From positions 31,346,494-31,410,493 of the forward strand of contig NC_053045.1 of the NCBI RefSeq assembly GCF_003473485.1: DNA of 64,000 bases, read 5' to 3'. A model generated the notes under the pieces. The model worked only from the letters and a program-made list of their open reading frames with translations, was not told where the DNA came from and ran no database searches. Of the stretch, positions 23,120 to 34,029 are shown in pieces (positions within the stretch are counted from its first letter, which is position 1; every line of letters begins with the position of its first letter). A program made the translations under genes and the position numbers. This stretch comes from Medicago truncatula. Lineage: Eukaryota > Streptophyta > Magnoliopsida > Fabales > Fabaceae.

Positions 23120-23893
23120 ATGGCCATAAAGTTCTCATTCACTTCTTTTTCCTTTAAAATCATTGTAATCCACCTTTCCCTCTTTAGCATCACCCTAAAG
23201 TATGCCAAAACAGAAGAGTATCCTCCACCACTCACTTTCTACATGCATGACATTCTAGGTGGATCAAACCCATCAGAAAGAATTATGAATGGCATAATTG
23301 TCAACACACAACAAACCACTAACATTCCTTTCTCAAAACCAAATAACAAAATACTCCCTAATAAAGGTAGCATACCAATTTTTGACACTAGTATTAGTAC
23401 AAATGGTTCTCCCTCAACCAAAACAATTATAAAAAACATTGACAAAAACAAGGTGGTTATAGATACTAACTCTAACTCACTTCCTTACGTTACGTCGAAT
23501 CAACTTCCACTAGGAGTAACAATACAGAAGCTTTTATTTGGAAGAATTACAGTGATTGATGATGAAATTACAAAAGGTTATGAGTTGAATTCAGATGTTA
23601 TTGGTAAAGTACAAGGATTTCATTTGGTTAGTTCATTGGATGGAAGCAGTCAAACCATGGCATTTACTGCTTTGTTTGGTGATGAAAGTCATGATGATGA
23701 TGATGATGCTATTAATTTCTTTGGTGTGCATAGAATGGCTACACATGAGTCCTATATTGCCGTTGTTGGAGGTACCGGAAAATATGAAAATGCAAGAGGG
23801 TATGCCAAAATTGAGACGTTACAGTTGCCTTATCAGCACAGAAGTACTAATAATGGAATGGAAACACTTTTTCAGATTACTGTTTATTTATGA
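23120..23893 (+). CDS. Dirigent protein, ESB1-like class with extended variable region
   Basis: Dirigent proteins steer coupling of phenoxy radicals, or in the ESB1 class organise lignin at Casparian-type barriers; they act in the cell wall. I choose the start MAIKFSFTSFSF (23120) rather than the in-frame ATG at 23051. It gives a direct hydrophobic signal peptide ending before KTEEYPPPLTF, and the upstream residues are hydrophilic. The protein is 257 residues. The dirigent domain begins LTFYMHDILGGSNPS, is interrupted by a variable S/T/N-rich region, and resumes at LPLGVTIQKLLFGRITVIDDE. It continues through GKVQGFHLVSS and FGVHRMATHESYIAVVGGTG to a C-terminal FQITVYL. An acidic DDDDD run replaces part of the NGYEDS loop of its neighbours. 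Single exon, intact. It is a diverged paralogue of the genes at 25339 and 49233. Confidence 0.9.
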   Translation: MAIKFSFTSFSFKIIVIHLSLFSITLKYAKTEEYPPPLTFYMHDILGGSNPSERIMNGIIVNTQQTTNIPFSKPNNKILPNKGSIPIFDTSISTNGSPSTKTIIKNIDKNKVVIDTNSNSLPYVTSNQLPLGVTIQKLLFGRITVIDDEITKGYELNSDVIGKVQGFHLVSSLDGSSQTMAFTALFGDESHDDDDDAINFFGVHRMATHESYIAVVGGTGKYENARGYAKIETLQLPYQHRSTNNGMETLFQITVYL

Positions 23894-24239
23894 TTATGAT
23901 AGATAGTTCTTTTTACTCTTCTTTTTATAGAAGAGAAGATCTCAGCTATTCTTAATATGAAAAAGATGTAATACTACTATGTATCTGGATGGATGAATGT
24001 GTAAATAAATATATACCTTTAGGTGCTTATCGTTACGATTATTTTGTTGATAAAATTGTTACAAAACTAACTCACAAAAAGCGATGAAATATCTTAATTG
24101 GTTGTTTTATCCACCATTGCATGATTTCCGCAAGCAAGGCATCTTAATGGGCTTATGTTATGATTGAGGAGTTAGAAGTAACTTGCTGAAAACAGAAAAA
24201 TCTGTCACCAACTAACCTATCTAGCAAATTAGTCATCAA

Positions 24240-24600
24240 AGCTAACTGTGAAAAGATGAATATCAATCATTTCAAGTTTGCTGTGCAAAGATGAAAATGA
24301 CTCTGGATGGAGACTTGGTGAGGATATTTCCACTTGGTCCTTGGATAGGATAGGCAGCAGATGTAACAAACCGTGCTTGGATCTCGTCTTGCACTACAAT
24401 GCACAGGATTGGCTGAAACGCACAGACCAAATTTGTCATTACAGTAGACAACCATGGGTAAGGGTTAGGAACCTGCAAGTATCTCATGAGAAACAGAAAC
24501 CATTGAGCTTCACAAGCGGGAGCCAGGGTCCTGTATTCTACTTCAGAGGAGGACCAAGACACGATGGTTGCTTCTTTCTTTTCCAAAGATACCAATGAGA
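24240..24600 (-). pseudogene. Copia RNase H fragment
   Basis: Reading leftwards, LEKKEATIVSWSSSEVEYRTLA matches the copia RNase H signature (KKQATVSRSSSEAEYRALA type), followed by LQVPNPYP and ILTKSPSRV, corresponding to the LQVP and DILTK blocks. Internal residues are scrambled by frame shifts, and no LTR or other pol domain is seen. It lies between two dirigent genes. Confidence 0.75.
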
Positions 24601-25250
24601 AGCTAAGGAAGAAGCAAAAACTAGTGGTAAACCTTCTTGTATCAAGGCATGCTCCTCAGCCAGAATCATAAAATCCTTAAGGGTAAGTTGAGAGGCGGAA
24701 CTGATTTTTTATTTTCTATGAATTATGTACACACACATAGCAGCTAGTAGGTGAGAATCTATGGGGCATCCAACATTGGCTAAGTTTACTAACAACATAG
24801 GATATTTTAGGCCTAGAGTGTGAGGTATAGGAGTTCCCAATCGTGTAACTCAACTCTACAAAACTGATTTGTAAAATCATAGACGTCTCCTAGTTACAAA
24901 GTCATTTATAAGTCATATCTCATCATATGTTAGACTATTAACACACCCCTCACACCCACAATTAGATATCTGGAGTGTGACCCGAGTGACCCAATAGTGG
25001 ATGACCAAACTTATCTAAGAACCTATGAGTAAAAATCATCATAGTACAGTAAATGTAATGACGACAAAACATGTTCCAGTCTCTGGACAGGAAGTGTTTC
25101 AAGGCCTTCCATTCTAGTTTTGGTATTCATAAAACCGAGAATACAACGTAAAAGCACTACAGTTAGGTCATGGTTTGTGGTAAAGTCAAATTCATGCATA
25201 ACATATTTTGATTCCTTTTCAAAAGTACAATACAATCACTAATTGATATT
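24601..25250. other. Intergenic between copia fragment and dirigent 3' end
   Basis: It holds a dispersed-repeat segment at about 24770-24960 (inverse of the type at 21013) and otherwise nothing recognisable. The dirigent 3' UTR probably ends between 25200 and 25260. Confidence 0.4.
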
Positions 25251-25338
25251 CATTACACAAAAGACAAATTTTTTGCAATAGTTTTGTAAAGTGAAAACAT
25301 AAAGTTCATTCACAACACATAATTAAAAGACAACGCTA

Positions 25339-26253
25339 CTAATAGGAAAGATAGGCAGTGAGGTGCAAGAGAGTTTCAAGTCCATCAGTGTTATGTTGCT
25401 GACCGTTGACCGGAAATGTCTTAATAATAGCAAATCCATTAGCATTCACATACTTTCCGGTTCCTCCAATGATTGCAAGTTGTGATTGTGAAACTTGTGT
25501 TGTTCTGTGGACTCCAAAGAAGCTGAGACTATCTTCATAACCATTCTCTTCAAACTTTGCAGTGAATGCCATTACTTGACTTGTTCCTTCCGTTGAACTT
25601 GCTATATAAAATCCTTGTGCTTTTCCAACTAATCCTGATCCCAACTCTTCACCTTCTGTCAGTTCATCATCAAACACTGTCATTGTACCAAACATCAGCT
25701 CCTGCACCGTCGTTCCCTGCGGTATCTGATTCATATTCGTCACTGGGAAATTGTTCCCATTATTATTGTTATTGAACACGTTTCCTGTGTTCCCACTGAG
25801 TCCTGTTAGGAAAGGAAGGTTGTTGTTGTTTAGGATTCCGTTGTTGTTATTGTTCTGTGGAACACCGTTGTTTAGAGGAAGGTTTGCACCATTTGGCTTT
25901 GCAAATGCAACTTGAGCATTGAGGGCCGGATTTGTAACGACTCCGGTCACTGCTCTTGCTGTTGGATTGGAGCCACCTAGAATGTCATGCATGAAAAACG
26001 ATAGTGTGTGGTGCTGATCGGGAATATCAGTACTGGTTGTTGTGGCTGATGTTGGGGCTGTTGTTGGGGCAACAAATGGAGGGAGTATGGAAGAAACAGG
26101 GGACTCTGCAGAATCAGTAATTGGTTCTTCTGGTGTTTCTAGTTCACTGAGAATTCGACTTGAAGTTGTGAAAGTGAATGTAAGGAATATCAATGCCATA
26201 AACATTATAGCTTTGAGGGGCATAGTGGTAGCGAGAGTTTCAGAGCGAGCCAT
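25339..26253 (-). CDS. Dirigent protein, ESB1-like, N-rich insert (converted paralogue A)
   Basis: A single-exon protein of 304 residues. Residues 1 to about 32 form a signal peptide (MFMALIFLTFTFTTSS). Residues about 35-78 are a variable P/T/S-rich segment. The dirigent domain starts at HTLSFFMHDILGGSNP and is split by an asparagine-rich insert (NNNNNGILNNNN, about 130-175). It resumes at VQELMFGTMTVFDDELTEG and ends GLETLLHLTAYLSY. FGVHR and AIIGGTGKYVNA are the conserved barrel strands. From codon 76 to about 120 bp past the stop the DNA is almost identical to the gene at 49233-50144, while the first 75 codons are clearly diverged. A TATA-like TATATACAAAAC lies near 26396-26410 on the minus strand. 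The role in a lignin or suberin barrier is by analogy with ESB1. Confidence 0.93.
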   Translation of the reverse strand: MARSETLATTMPLKAIMFMALIFLTFTFTTSSRILSELETPEEPITDSAESPVSSILPPFVAPTTAPTSATTTSTDIPDQHHTLSFFMHDILGGSNPTARAVTGVVTNPALNAQVAFAKPNGANLPLNNGVPQNNNNNGILNNNNLPFLTGLSGNTGNVFNNNNNGNNFPVTNMNQIPQGTTVQELMFGTMTVFDDELTEGEELGSGLVGKAQGFYIASSTEGTSQVMAFTAKFEENGYEDSLSFFGVHRTTQVSQSQLAIIGGTGKYVNANGFAIIKTFPVNGQQHNTDGLETLLHLTAYLSY

Positions 26254-27087
26254 GCTTGTTAGAGTTTGATAGTTTGTAATTGTGTTTTGATGAGATGGTA
26301 GAGTTATGGAGACAGATATAAATACTAAGATTTGAAACAGCCCTAGCAGTTAATATAATAATATATAACAAAATGATGGAGTTGATGAGTGGAGTTGTTT
26401 TGTATATATGGATGGAGCTGATAAATATCTCGTAGTAGTAGTTATAACTAAACAACAAGTATTATATATGAACATAGAAATAATTTGTCACTGGGAATCT
26501 GAAGCCAATAAAATATAAAATACTAACAAATTCTAAATAATAAGTAAAATCAGTTGGCTTATTGAAAAAGTATAACTAAATTCTTATAAAATCCATTCTT
26601 TAAAATAATTATGAAATTGCAACACAAGTTTACACCAGTATTGTTCTTATTTGGTAAATTACTAGATTACAATTCTACAAAGAGCTGAAAATTTAAAATT
26701 TAAATTAGTGTATGGTGTACATGTTCTTTAAGAACTTTAACGATTTCTTCAACCAAAATAGAGGCACGTAATTCAATCTGTGAGTCAACTTTCATCAGAA
26801 TATCTTTATGGCAAGAGACCAGGGAGAAAAAAAATCAGCAATTGCGGACTCCCTCTCCCGAGACTTCACTTTCATCTCATCTTTCACAGTAACATCTATA
26901 AACCCACTGAAAACAATTTGCTCTTCACCTTGAAATGAAATCAGTCGTTAATTGCCACCGGGAACTTCTGTGCCAGGAAAACCACCATCTCAGTGTCGTA
27001 TTAGAATCAGGGAAAAGGGAAATTCAAAATGATACCCCCGGAATGGAACAAACAAAATATTCACCACAAAAGATGTAGACAATTGCT
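26254..27087. other. Dirigent promoter and PPR 3' flank
   Basis: The segment 26254-26460 is homologous to the upstream region of the dirigent gene at 49233, sharing TTTAGTTATAACTACTACTA and CATATATACA motifs. The rest is AT-rich. A minus-strand stretch near 26790-26925 is open for 45 codons but unidentified. Confidence 0.5.
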
Positions 27088-28461
27088 TTAGACGGACATA
27101 CATGTAAGTATATTCGTAAGCATACTGCCACTCTTATCATCCTCACTGCAAGCATACTTTATCACAGCTTCCCAGCTCTCCAAATCAAAATCTACTTTTC
27201 TCTTCACCATCTCTTCCAAAACAAAGTATCCACCATCAATATTCCCAGACTTCAATAACCCAACAACCAAACAATTAAACGTATCCGATAGCGGGCAATG
27301 TCTACTCGCAAACATCAAATTCAAAACACTCAACCCACTCTCAAAATCCCCATTCCGACACAAACCATCAAGCAACATCCTATATGTGGCCGCATTCGGC
27401 TCACAACCACTAATCTGCATCTCAACCAACATCTTATAAGCTTCCGCCGTCTTCCCTTCCTTACAAAGATAATTCACAAACACGTTATACGTCACAACAT
27501 CCGGCTTAAGCCGTCTCTTTCTCATCTCCCGAAACAAAACCATCGCCTCATCAATCTTCCCTCTCTTCCCAAGATCATTCATCAAAACAGAAAAATTCAC
27601 AAGCTGAGGTTTACACCCACGATACGCCATATCAAACATCAACTTCTTAGCTTCCTCATACTTTCCCAAACTACACAAACCCTCCATCAAAAGCGCGTAC
27701 GTCACCCCATTCGCACGTTTCCCTTTCCGTCTCATATCCTCAACCAACCTCATCGCTTTATCCAAATCACCCTTCCTCGACAAAAACCCAATCAAACTAT
27801 TATAACTAACAACACTAGGCTGCACTTTTCTCTCAAGCATTTCATCAAACACCTTACACGCATTCTCCCATTCACCTTTTTTCAACCAACCCTTCATCAT
27901 AATATTAAAAGTAACGGTATTCGGACGAAAACCCATTTCATAACACCTCTCAAAAGCATCATTAGCCTCACAAAACATACCATGATCAACTAAAATATTC
28001 AGAAGTGCGTTAAAAGACTGCAATGTACGTGCACAGTTGAATTTCGGCATTGCCCGAAAGAGTTCAACGGCTTTTACTGGTCCATAATGCTGAAAAAGCG
28101 CGATGAAAACCGTTTCGTTGCATTGAATATCGGTGTTTTTCATTTGTGTGAGGATGGTTTCTACTGCATGGAAGTTTTTAGAACGGGCGAGTTTGTAGAG
28201 TAATGCGGCGTAAGAAGGGTAATAGTGTTTGTATCCGAGTTGGTTGTAATGGTGAAAGAGAGATAAAGCTTGTTCTGAGGTTTCGATTTGTTTGATTTCG
28301 GTTATGAAGGGAATGTGTTTGCGTTTGTGATGGTTTGGTTTTGGTTTTTGGTTTTGAGGTTGATGTGAGTGTGTGTGGATTAAGGTTTTTGCATGGTTTT
28401 TAGTGGAGTGATGATAATGGGATAATAGATTATGGTTAATCGATTTGGCTCTGTGATACAT
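27088..28461 (-). CDS. P-class pentatricopeptide repeat protein
   Basis: An intact single-exon protein of 457 residues. PPR proteins bind organellar RNA one base per repeat and guide its processing or stability. The first 50 residues are basic, with K/H/N and few acids, consistent with an organelle transit peptide. Degenerate repeats start near residue 65. About eight 35-residue P motifs run from near 150 (FNALLNILVDHGMFCEA) through TFNIMMKGWLKKGEWENA, SYNSLIGFLSRKGDLDKA, TYALLMEGLCSLGKYEEA, NFSVLMNDLGKRGKIDEA, TYNVFVNYLCKEGKTAEA, TYRMLLDGLCRNGDFESG and TFNCLVVGLLKSGNIDGG. No E or DYW editing domain follows. The layout recalls Arabidopsis At1g07740 (memory, unverified). A DNA transposon begins only 32 bp upstream of the start codon. 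Confidence 0.95.
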   Translation of the reverse strand: MYHRAKSINHNLLSHYHHSTKNHAKTLIHTHSHQPQNQKPKPNHHKRKHIPFITEIKQIETSEQALSLFHHYNQLGYKHYYPSYAALLYKLARSKNFHAVETILTQMKNTDIQCNETVFIALFQHYGPVKAVELFRAMPKFNCARTLQSFNALLNILVDHGMFCEANDAFERCYEMGFRPNTVTFNIMMKGWLKKGEWENACKVFDEMLERKVQPSVVSYNSLIGFLSRKGDLDKAMRLVEDMRRKGKRANGVTYALLMEGLCSLGKYEEAKKLMFDMAYRGCKPQLVNFSVLMNDLGKRGKIDEAMVLFREMRKRRLKPDVVTYNVFVNYLCKEGKTAEAYKMLVEMQISGCEPNAATYRMLLDGLCRNGDFESGLSVLNLMFASRHCPLSDTFNCLVVGLLKSGNIDGGYFVLEEMVKRKVDFDLESWEAVIKYACSEDDKSGSMLTNILTCMSV

Positions 28462-28493
28462 TGTTCAATCGTGGAAGAAGAAATCTTTATCAG

Positions 28494-29835
28494 CAGTGGC
28501 GGAGCCAGACAAAAAAGTTTGGGGTGGCTGCTATTAAAAAAACTTGAGGAAAAATCGGGAAAAAATACAAAGAGGTGCCGCCTAAATACGTAACACCAAT
28601 TCCCCGAGAAAACCCAAAACCAACAATGGCATCAAACAATGAGGCCGAAGTATATACTAGCATAGAGCAAGCATACCCCTACCTCACTCCTGAACTAGCC
28701 AAGCATCATTGAAAAGCAACCACCAAAGACAGAAAAACAGCTGCAAGCAGCGCTGATCTGCTACACCAGTAGCACCAAAAAACCAGTAAAAAACTGAAAA
28801 CAGCAGAAAATAAACTGGCAGTAAGGCACAGACAGCTCCGAATACTAAACCATGATCTCTCCTATGGCTCTTGCTCTAGCTAGTTGTCAAACTCAAAGTT
28901 CTTTTCTAAGGTTTCATTTTATCATAAATAACTCTTCTTCTCTTCTCCAACATTAAGCTACAACCACATAGCTATCTTCTTGCTCCAATTTATCTAACAT
29001 TACATAAAAATATTCACAATTTCAAACAACCATCAAATATATGGCATTTTAACTGCATATCTTCTTGAGTCATCATCCATTCCACTCCATTAGCTTTCAA
29101 TTTGGAGCAGTTTAAGATGTAAAAAGTTTAGTCCTACATCAATAATACTATATTTCACATAAAATTAATCAGTAGATTCCTCCAAGAATTTACCACAAAG
29201 ACTTAAACAAGTAATTTCATTAGAAAGTGAAACCATCACTAGGCTATGATTAAAACTATGATTAACAAAAAAATCTTTGTAAAGAGAGTAAAGGTTATGC
29301 AATTATGAATTTATCAATTAACAAAGGACAGTGAATATGGTTACGACCAAAGGGGCAAAGAACAACAGTCAACAGGTTTAACAATTAGAGTTGAAAATCA
29401 ACTAAAGAACTCATGGCAATCAACTAAAGAACATGTAATCATCAAATCATAATCATAATTGAAGGAAATTACATTCAATTTCACATTACCTTACAAGTTA
29501 CAACAATTAGGGTTTGTGGAGAGAGATGGAGATAACTCTCTAAACTGAAGAAGGAGGAGAGTAATCGCGGCGGCAGTGATGGATGGAGAAGGAGGAGAGT
29601 GGTCGCGGCTCACCGGCGGTGGTGGATCGATTTGCTTTGGTTGGGAGAAGAAAAGGATCGCGTTTCTCACTTGTTCTCAGATGAAAGAGAAACGGGAAGA
29701 GGAAATGAGACTGAATAGGAAATATTAGTACTATTGAAGGATATTTTTGTAATTTCCAGTATATAAAAAAATTTATTTATTTTTAGAATGGGGTGGCGGT
29801 GGCTCCCCTGCCACCCCCAGTTCCGCCACTGTTAA
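28494..29835. mobile_element. DNA transposon with CAGTGGCGGAGC ends, immediately upstream of PPR
   Basis: The left end CAGTGGCGGAGCCAG is inverted at the right end as TTCCGCCACTG. TTATCAG lies on both sides (28487-28493 and 29836-29842); with the next base this is a 7-of-8 match, suggesting hAT-type insertion. The interior of about 1.3 kb has no transposase frame. A GGCGG/GGAGAAGGAGGAG-rich part near 29540-29620 may be a promoter or leader kept from a parent element. A related short copy is nested at 48617-48826. Confidence 0.7.
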
Positions 29836-29967
29836 TTATCAGTGTGTTATTATTCAGTTCAAATCGAAAATTTGGAGGAGGATAACGTGGCATCCTTGTT
29901 GTGTAGCAAAAGCATTTTTAAAGAATTGGTGAGGTACCATTTTGTTTGGTGAATTTTTTTGGTTGCA

Positions 29968-30060
29968 TCAAGCAGTGTAGTGATTAAAGTGAACAACTTA
30001 GTTGTCTGGTGTTTAAATTCTAGTCCTATATATATTATGTAACGTCCTCACTTTATTTTT
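29968..30060 (+). repeat. SINE-like tRNA-derived fragment
   Basis: GCAGTGTAGTGATTAAAGTG resembles box A, and TGGTGTTTAAATTCTAGTCC a decayed box B. It is similar in layout to the segment at 37845. T/A-rich sequence follows. Confidence 0.35.
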
Positions 30061-30089
30061 TTTATTTTTTTTTTATAGAGCATTGATTC

Positions 30090-31455
30090 AGAGAAGTCAT
30101 GCAAGTTAGCGGTATTCACTGGCTACAACATGTCAATTATCATATCTTGACTATGGCATGTTATTTGCGTTGTTGAGAGATGGCACCAAGAGACGTTTAT
30201 CTTCCATCTTTCAATTGGAGAGATGACAGTTACACTTGATGATGTGTCATGTCAGCTGCATCTCTATATCGAGGGTCGCCTCCTGGACCATGATCTTTCT
30301 CTTACTAAGTCTGAGGTAGTTGATTTGATGGTAAGGCTGTTAGCATCTGATCTTGGGGGAGGCTGAGTACCAGATGAGAAAAATGAAGGGTGCTTATGCA
30401 CGTTTTCAGCTGGTTGAGGCAGGATTTTAAGAAACGTTTTGAGGAAGCAGCTGAAACTTGGGAGGATAGTGATGTTGAGGAGATGAAACTAAAGCCGAAC
30501 TAAGTTGTCTGCATCTATATGTTCTATTTGGTGGGTGTCACGCTCTTCATTGACAAGAGCATCAACTATGTCGACGTGACATACCTGAAGTACTTCCGTG
30601 ACCTGGAGCTGGTCTCCGATTATGCATGAGGAGCGACTGCCGTTGCTCACTTATACACAAAGCTTAATTGTGGATGTCATTATAAAGAGTTCATAGATGG
30701 CCGTATACTTGACCTTGTTACATGTATAATAATAAAATTCTTATTTATTTACATGTTAAACATGTTTTTTGTTCATGTATTTTTTACAGATACTTATATG
30801 TTGTTGTTGATACATGCTTGGATTTTTTTAGCATTTTCAGGCAGTTGGGGCCATGGATTATTGGGTTATTACCTGGGAGGATCTACACCCACATGACATG
30901 ATGTTTCTGGTCCATAAAGGTTTAGGTTGTCACGGATCCCATAAGATCACATATGGTTCACATGTATCTTAGTATCGTTGTCTTGAACCCGTATCAGCAG
31001 CACCACCATACATGTTTGTTTGAGCGAATCGTTCTTTACTTAGATGGCTCAGATACAGACCTCGTAGGGTCCAAAATCTGCTGAAGCAGGTGTTGTGCCA
31101 GTTTGGTTATGTACAGATCATCCACATACGCCCACATGAATCTGCACCACCTACGACGACTCGACAGGAGATCAGTCAACGCTATGTACAATATCATGAT
31201 TATGTGTTGTCTGAGTATGATTTAAGCTTGCTAGCTTCGACTGGTGAAGAGACGGAAACTGGATACATGAGATGATATTTTAAAATTTCAATTCCATACA
31301 TCACACCTCATCCGAAGAATGTTCATATCCCGAGACCAACTGAGCAGAAGGCCCTTAATGAGGTTGATGTTGAGGCCCTTAATGAGGGTAGATTTAGCAC
31401 CATGTACGTGTTAGGGGTGGTCATGTTATCCAATAGTTTTATGACTATGTTGTAA
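30090..31455 (+). pseudogene. Plant mobile domain (MAIN-LIKE type) gene remnant
   Basis: The plus strand encodes pieces of the transposon-related plant mobile domain: LSIGEMTVTLDDVSCQLHL and EGRLLDHDLSLTKSEV, then LVGVTLFIDKSINYVDVTYL and YFRDLELVSDYA. Further on are DYWVITWEDLHPHD, VLCQFGYVQIIHIRPHES and RPTEQKALNEV. Stops (for example after KLKPN and SDYA) and frame changes interrupt it, and an apparent intron lies at about 30720-30838. Arabidopsis MAIN proteins with this domain act in silencing and genome stability; most legume copies are transposon cargo. This copy cannot make the full protein. Confidence 0.75.
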
Positions 31456-31542
31456 CATTTGGATAATAATTTATATATTTAATTTTTATTTGAATTTGAT
31501 TGTAACCTTTGAATATTGGTGACACTATTTTAATTTTGAGAA

Positions 31543-31718
31543 ATGATATTTGTACAACCATTTTTTGACAACTTTTAAATAACTTTATCTCTTATACTCA
31601 CATTATATTTTTATTTTTTCTCTTCCTTTTTCTCTCTTCATTGTTTTTGACCCAATGAAAACAGAGAAAAATGAGGTTGTCATGAAAGTTGTTAGCAAAT
31701 GGTTGTTCAAATATCATT
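31543..31718. mobile_element. Short MITE with AATGATATTTG ends
   Basis: The ends AATGATATTTGTACAACCA and TGGTTGTTCAAATATCATT are near-perfect inverses, with inner arms TTGACAACTTT and AAGTTGTTAGC. It has no coding content and sits between the plant mobile domain remnant and the palindromic element. Confidence 0.75.
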
Positions 31719-31801
31719 GCTCTTTAATTTTATGTTACATGTGTATTATTTCATAGGCTCTCATTAAAAAAATTTGTTATAATTTTCTTGTATGCATGTT
31801 C

Positions 31802-32980
31802 AAACCAACTTGGTTGAGAATTGTTGTTCCCACTTTTGGTTTGGCTGTGCCACACGAGTAAATTACTCAAATACCCTTTGGCAGTTAACTGCCGAAGTTT
31901 TAGAAATACGGCTGCAGTTAACTGCCGATGAAAACTTCGGCAGTAAACTACCGAGGAAAAAAAAACTTCGGCAGTTAACTGCCGAGGAAATCTCAAACCT
32001 GATTTTTTTTTTTTTTTTTGACAAAATCCATAAATTGTCATTAATATCAATTTTTTTTTTTTGACAAAAACCATAAATTGTCTTTAATAATATTTATTGA
32101 TTTTGAATGTTTCAATCATTATTTTGGTACGTTTTAAACAATTGGAGTATTATACTTATGTCTATATATCTTAATAAGAATAACATTTAAATCAGTGTAA
32201 AAATTAAGCATTTGAATATTGTTTTGCACATTACTTAAATACAAATAACAATAAAAAAATCGTTAAAATAATTGTGCACAACAATTTTTTTTAAGGTATA
32301 ATATGTTGTTATATTTTCTACATTAAAATAATTGTGTACAAAGATTTTTTTTTTATTTAAGTAATTTGCAAAACAATATTCAAATACTTAATTTTTACAC
32401 TTATTGAAATGGTTTTTGAGGACTAAAATGTTAAGCCTAAAACAAAGAAAAAGGAAATAAAAGAAGAAAATTTCGTGAAAGTTCTTTGGAAATAAAATAG
32501 GCAAAAAAAGAAGAAGATCAAATGAGTAATACAATTAAAATAATTGTGAATATTTCCGTAAAAAGGAAGTAAAAGAAGAAAATTCCGAGAAAGTTCTTTG
32601 GAAATAAAATATTCACTATTGTTGAAGATCAAAGCAGTTATAACAAAAAAAAAATTAAAGGAGTAATACATTTAAAATAAATAAGGAAGGCAAATCAATA
32701 AAATTAAAAACGAATTATTAAGAAAAATCAATCAAAAATGATAAAGACCGCGGAATATTCTCAAAGAATAAAAAAAAAAAAAAAAACAGATTTGAGGTTT
32801 CCTCGGCAGTTAACTGCCGAAGTTTTCAGTTTCCTCGGTAGTTTACTACCGAAGTTTTCCTCGGCAGTTAACTGCAGCCGGTTTCATAATTCGGCAGTTA
32901 ACTGCCGAAGGGCATTTGGATAAATTACTCGTGTGGCATAGCCAAACCAAATGTGGGAACAACAATTCTCAACTTGGTTT
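31802..32980. mobile_element. Non-autonomous DNA element with palindrome-rich terminal inverted repeats
   Basis: The left TIR (31802 to about 32010) and right TIR (about 32790 to 32980) are about 200 bp and mostly identical as inverses, starting AAACCAA and sharing GTTGAGAATTGTTGTTCCCA. Each TIR carries four palindromes around CGGCAGTTAACTGCCG: left at 31880, 31914, 31938 and 31969; right at 32804, 32836, 32862 and 32892. The interior has a direct duplication of about 118 bp (AAGAAGAAAATTTCGTGAAAG type, 32461 and 32573) and an older nested inverted repeat (about 32190-32405). There is no transposase frame and no clear target duplication. The superfamily is unassigned. Confidence 0.75.
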
Positions 32981-33637
32981 CCCCATTTTGCCAAAAAAGT
33001 AAATGTGTAAGCTAAACAACATACACTTTTCTCTCTGTGTTGACACAGTTCAAATTATATAATTCAAATTGTTAACCATATTTGTCCAGGAATGATGACT
33101 CGAGTCAACATGACATTGACTTTATGTTGACAGTAGAGCTTAGTCTTTGAACTCTCATGTTTATACTTTCACAAGTCAGAAGGTCGACTTCTAGTCTAGT
33201 GTGTTTGCCCCAAATGATCAACTGCGTGTATTTTTCTACACATTTAAACAAACATCATAGTATCCAATTATTTTTAAATACTTTGTTATCATGAAAATAC
33301 CCCTATACATAGTCATCAACGATTGTGTTTCGATTTGTTCTCAAAAATTACATTATAATATTCTCGGAAGTTGTCTTCCGATGCGTGAGTCAGTCAAGTA
33401 TTTTTCAAAGAATATATTCTCAGCCTCTCAGGAGTAGTTGTGGAGCACTCTCTATGTACGTTGGTTTTTTGCTAACCAGATCAATGGTTGAGCACCCTCT
33501 ACATTGATTCGTGGAAATGCATCTACTTTGAAATTAAATCAACAAGTTGCTTATGAGAGTTGAATCATTTATCTTAAATAGAAATAATAATTTATAAATA
33601 AATTTTGTAAGAAGATTGTACTTAAACTTCATCTTTA

Positions 33638-33918
33638 CTCCCTCCGTCCCAAATTGTATGTCGCTTTAGGAAAAAAATTTGTCCCAAATTGTATGTCACT
33701 TTACAATACCAATGAAACATTAATGTTACTTTTCCTGTTATATCCTTAACTATCTATTACTCTTTCTTCTTTCAATTCTTTCATTTATCTTTCTCGTATC
33801 ATTTATTAAGGACAATTTTGTAAAATAACTCATAATATCTATTTTCCACACAATATTAATTATATTTCTTAATATATGTTAAATGCTCAAAACGTCGTAC
33901 AATTTGGGACGGAGTGAG
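33638..33918. mobile_element. Stowaway-type MITE (CTCCCTCCGTCCC ends, TA target)
   Basis: TA-CTCCCTCCGTCCCAAATTG at the left is mirrored by CAATTTGGGACGGAGTGAG-TA at the right, with inner 'gtcgcttta' repeats. The ends and TA duplication define a Tc1/mariner-related Stowaway MITE. A near-identical copy in the same orientation lies at 48159. Confidence 0.92.
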
Positions 33919-34029
33919 TATTAAATTAAAATAAACATACAATAAATAAAGTTATCTTATATTAGGCCCTTGGCCCAGAAAAACAATTTGAAAGAAATTT
34001 TCATAATACCTTATCGCAATTGCTTTACA

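Noticed and set aside
26790-26925. 45-codon open minus-strand stretch downstream of the PPR gene
   Set aside because: Too short and unidentified; it could be 3' UTR or a lost exon, with no evidence for either.
27298-27993. 231-codon plus-strand frame antisense to the PPR gene
   Set aside because: Composition is a shadow of the PPR repeats (K/H/P/T-rich, no domain), while the minus strand is a clear PPR protein.
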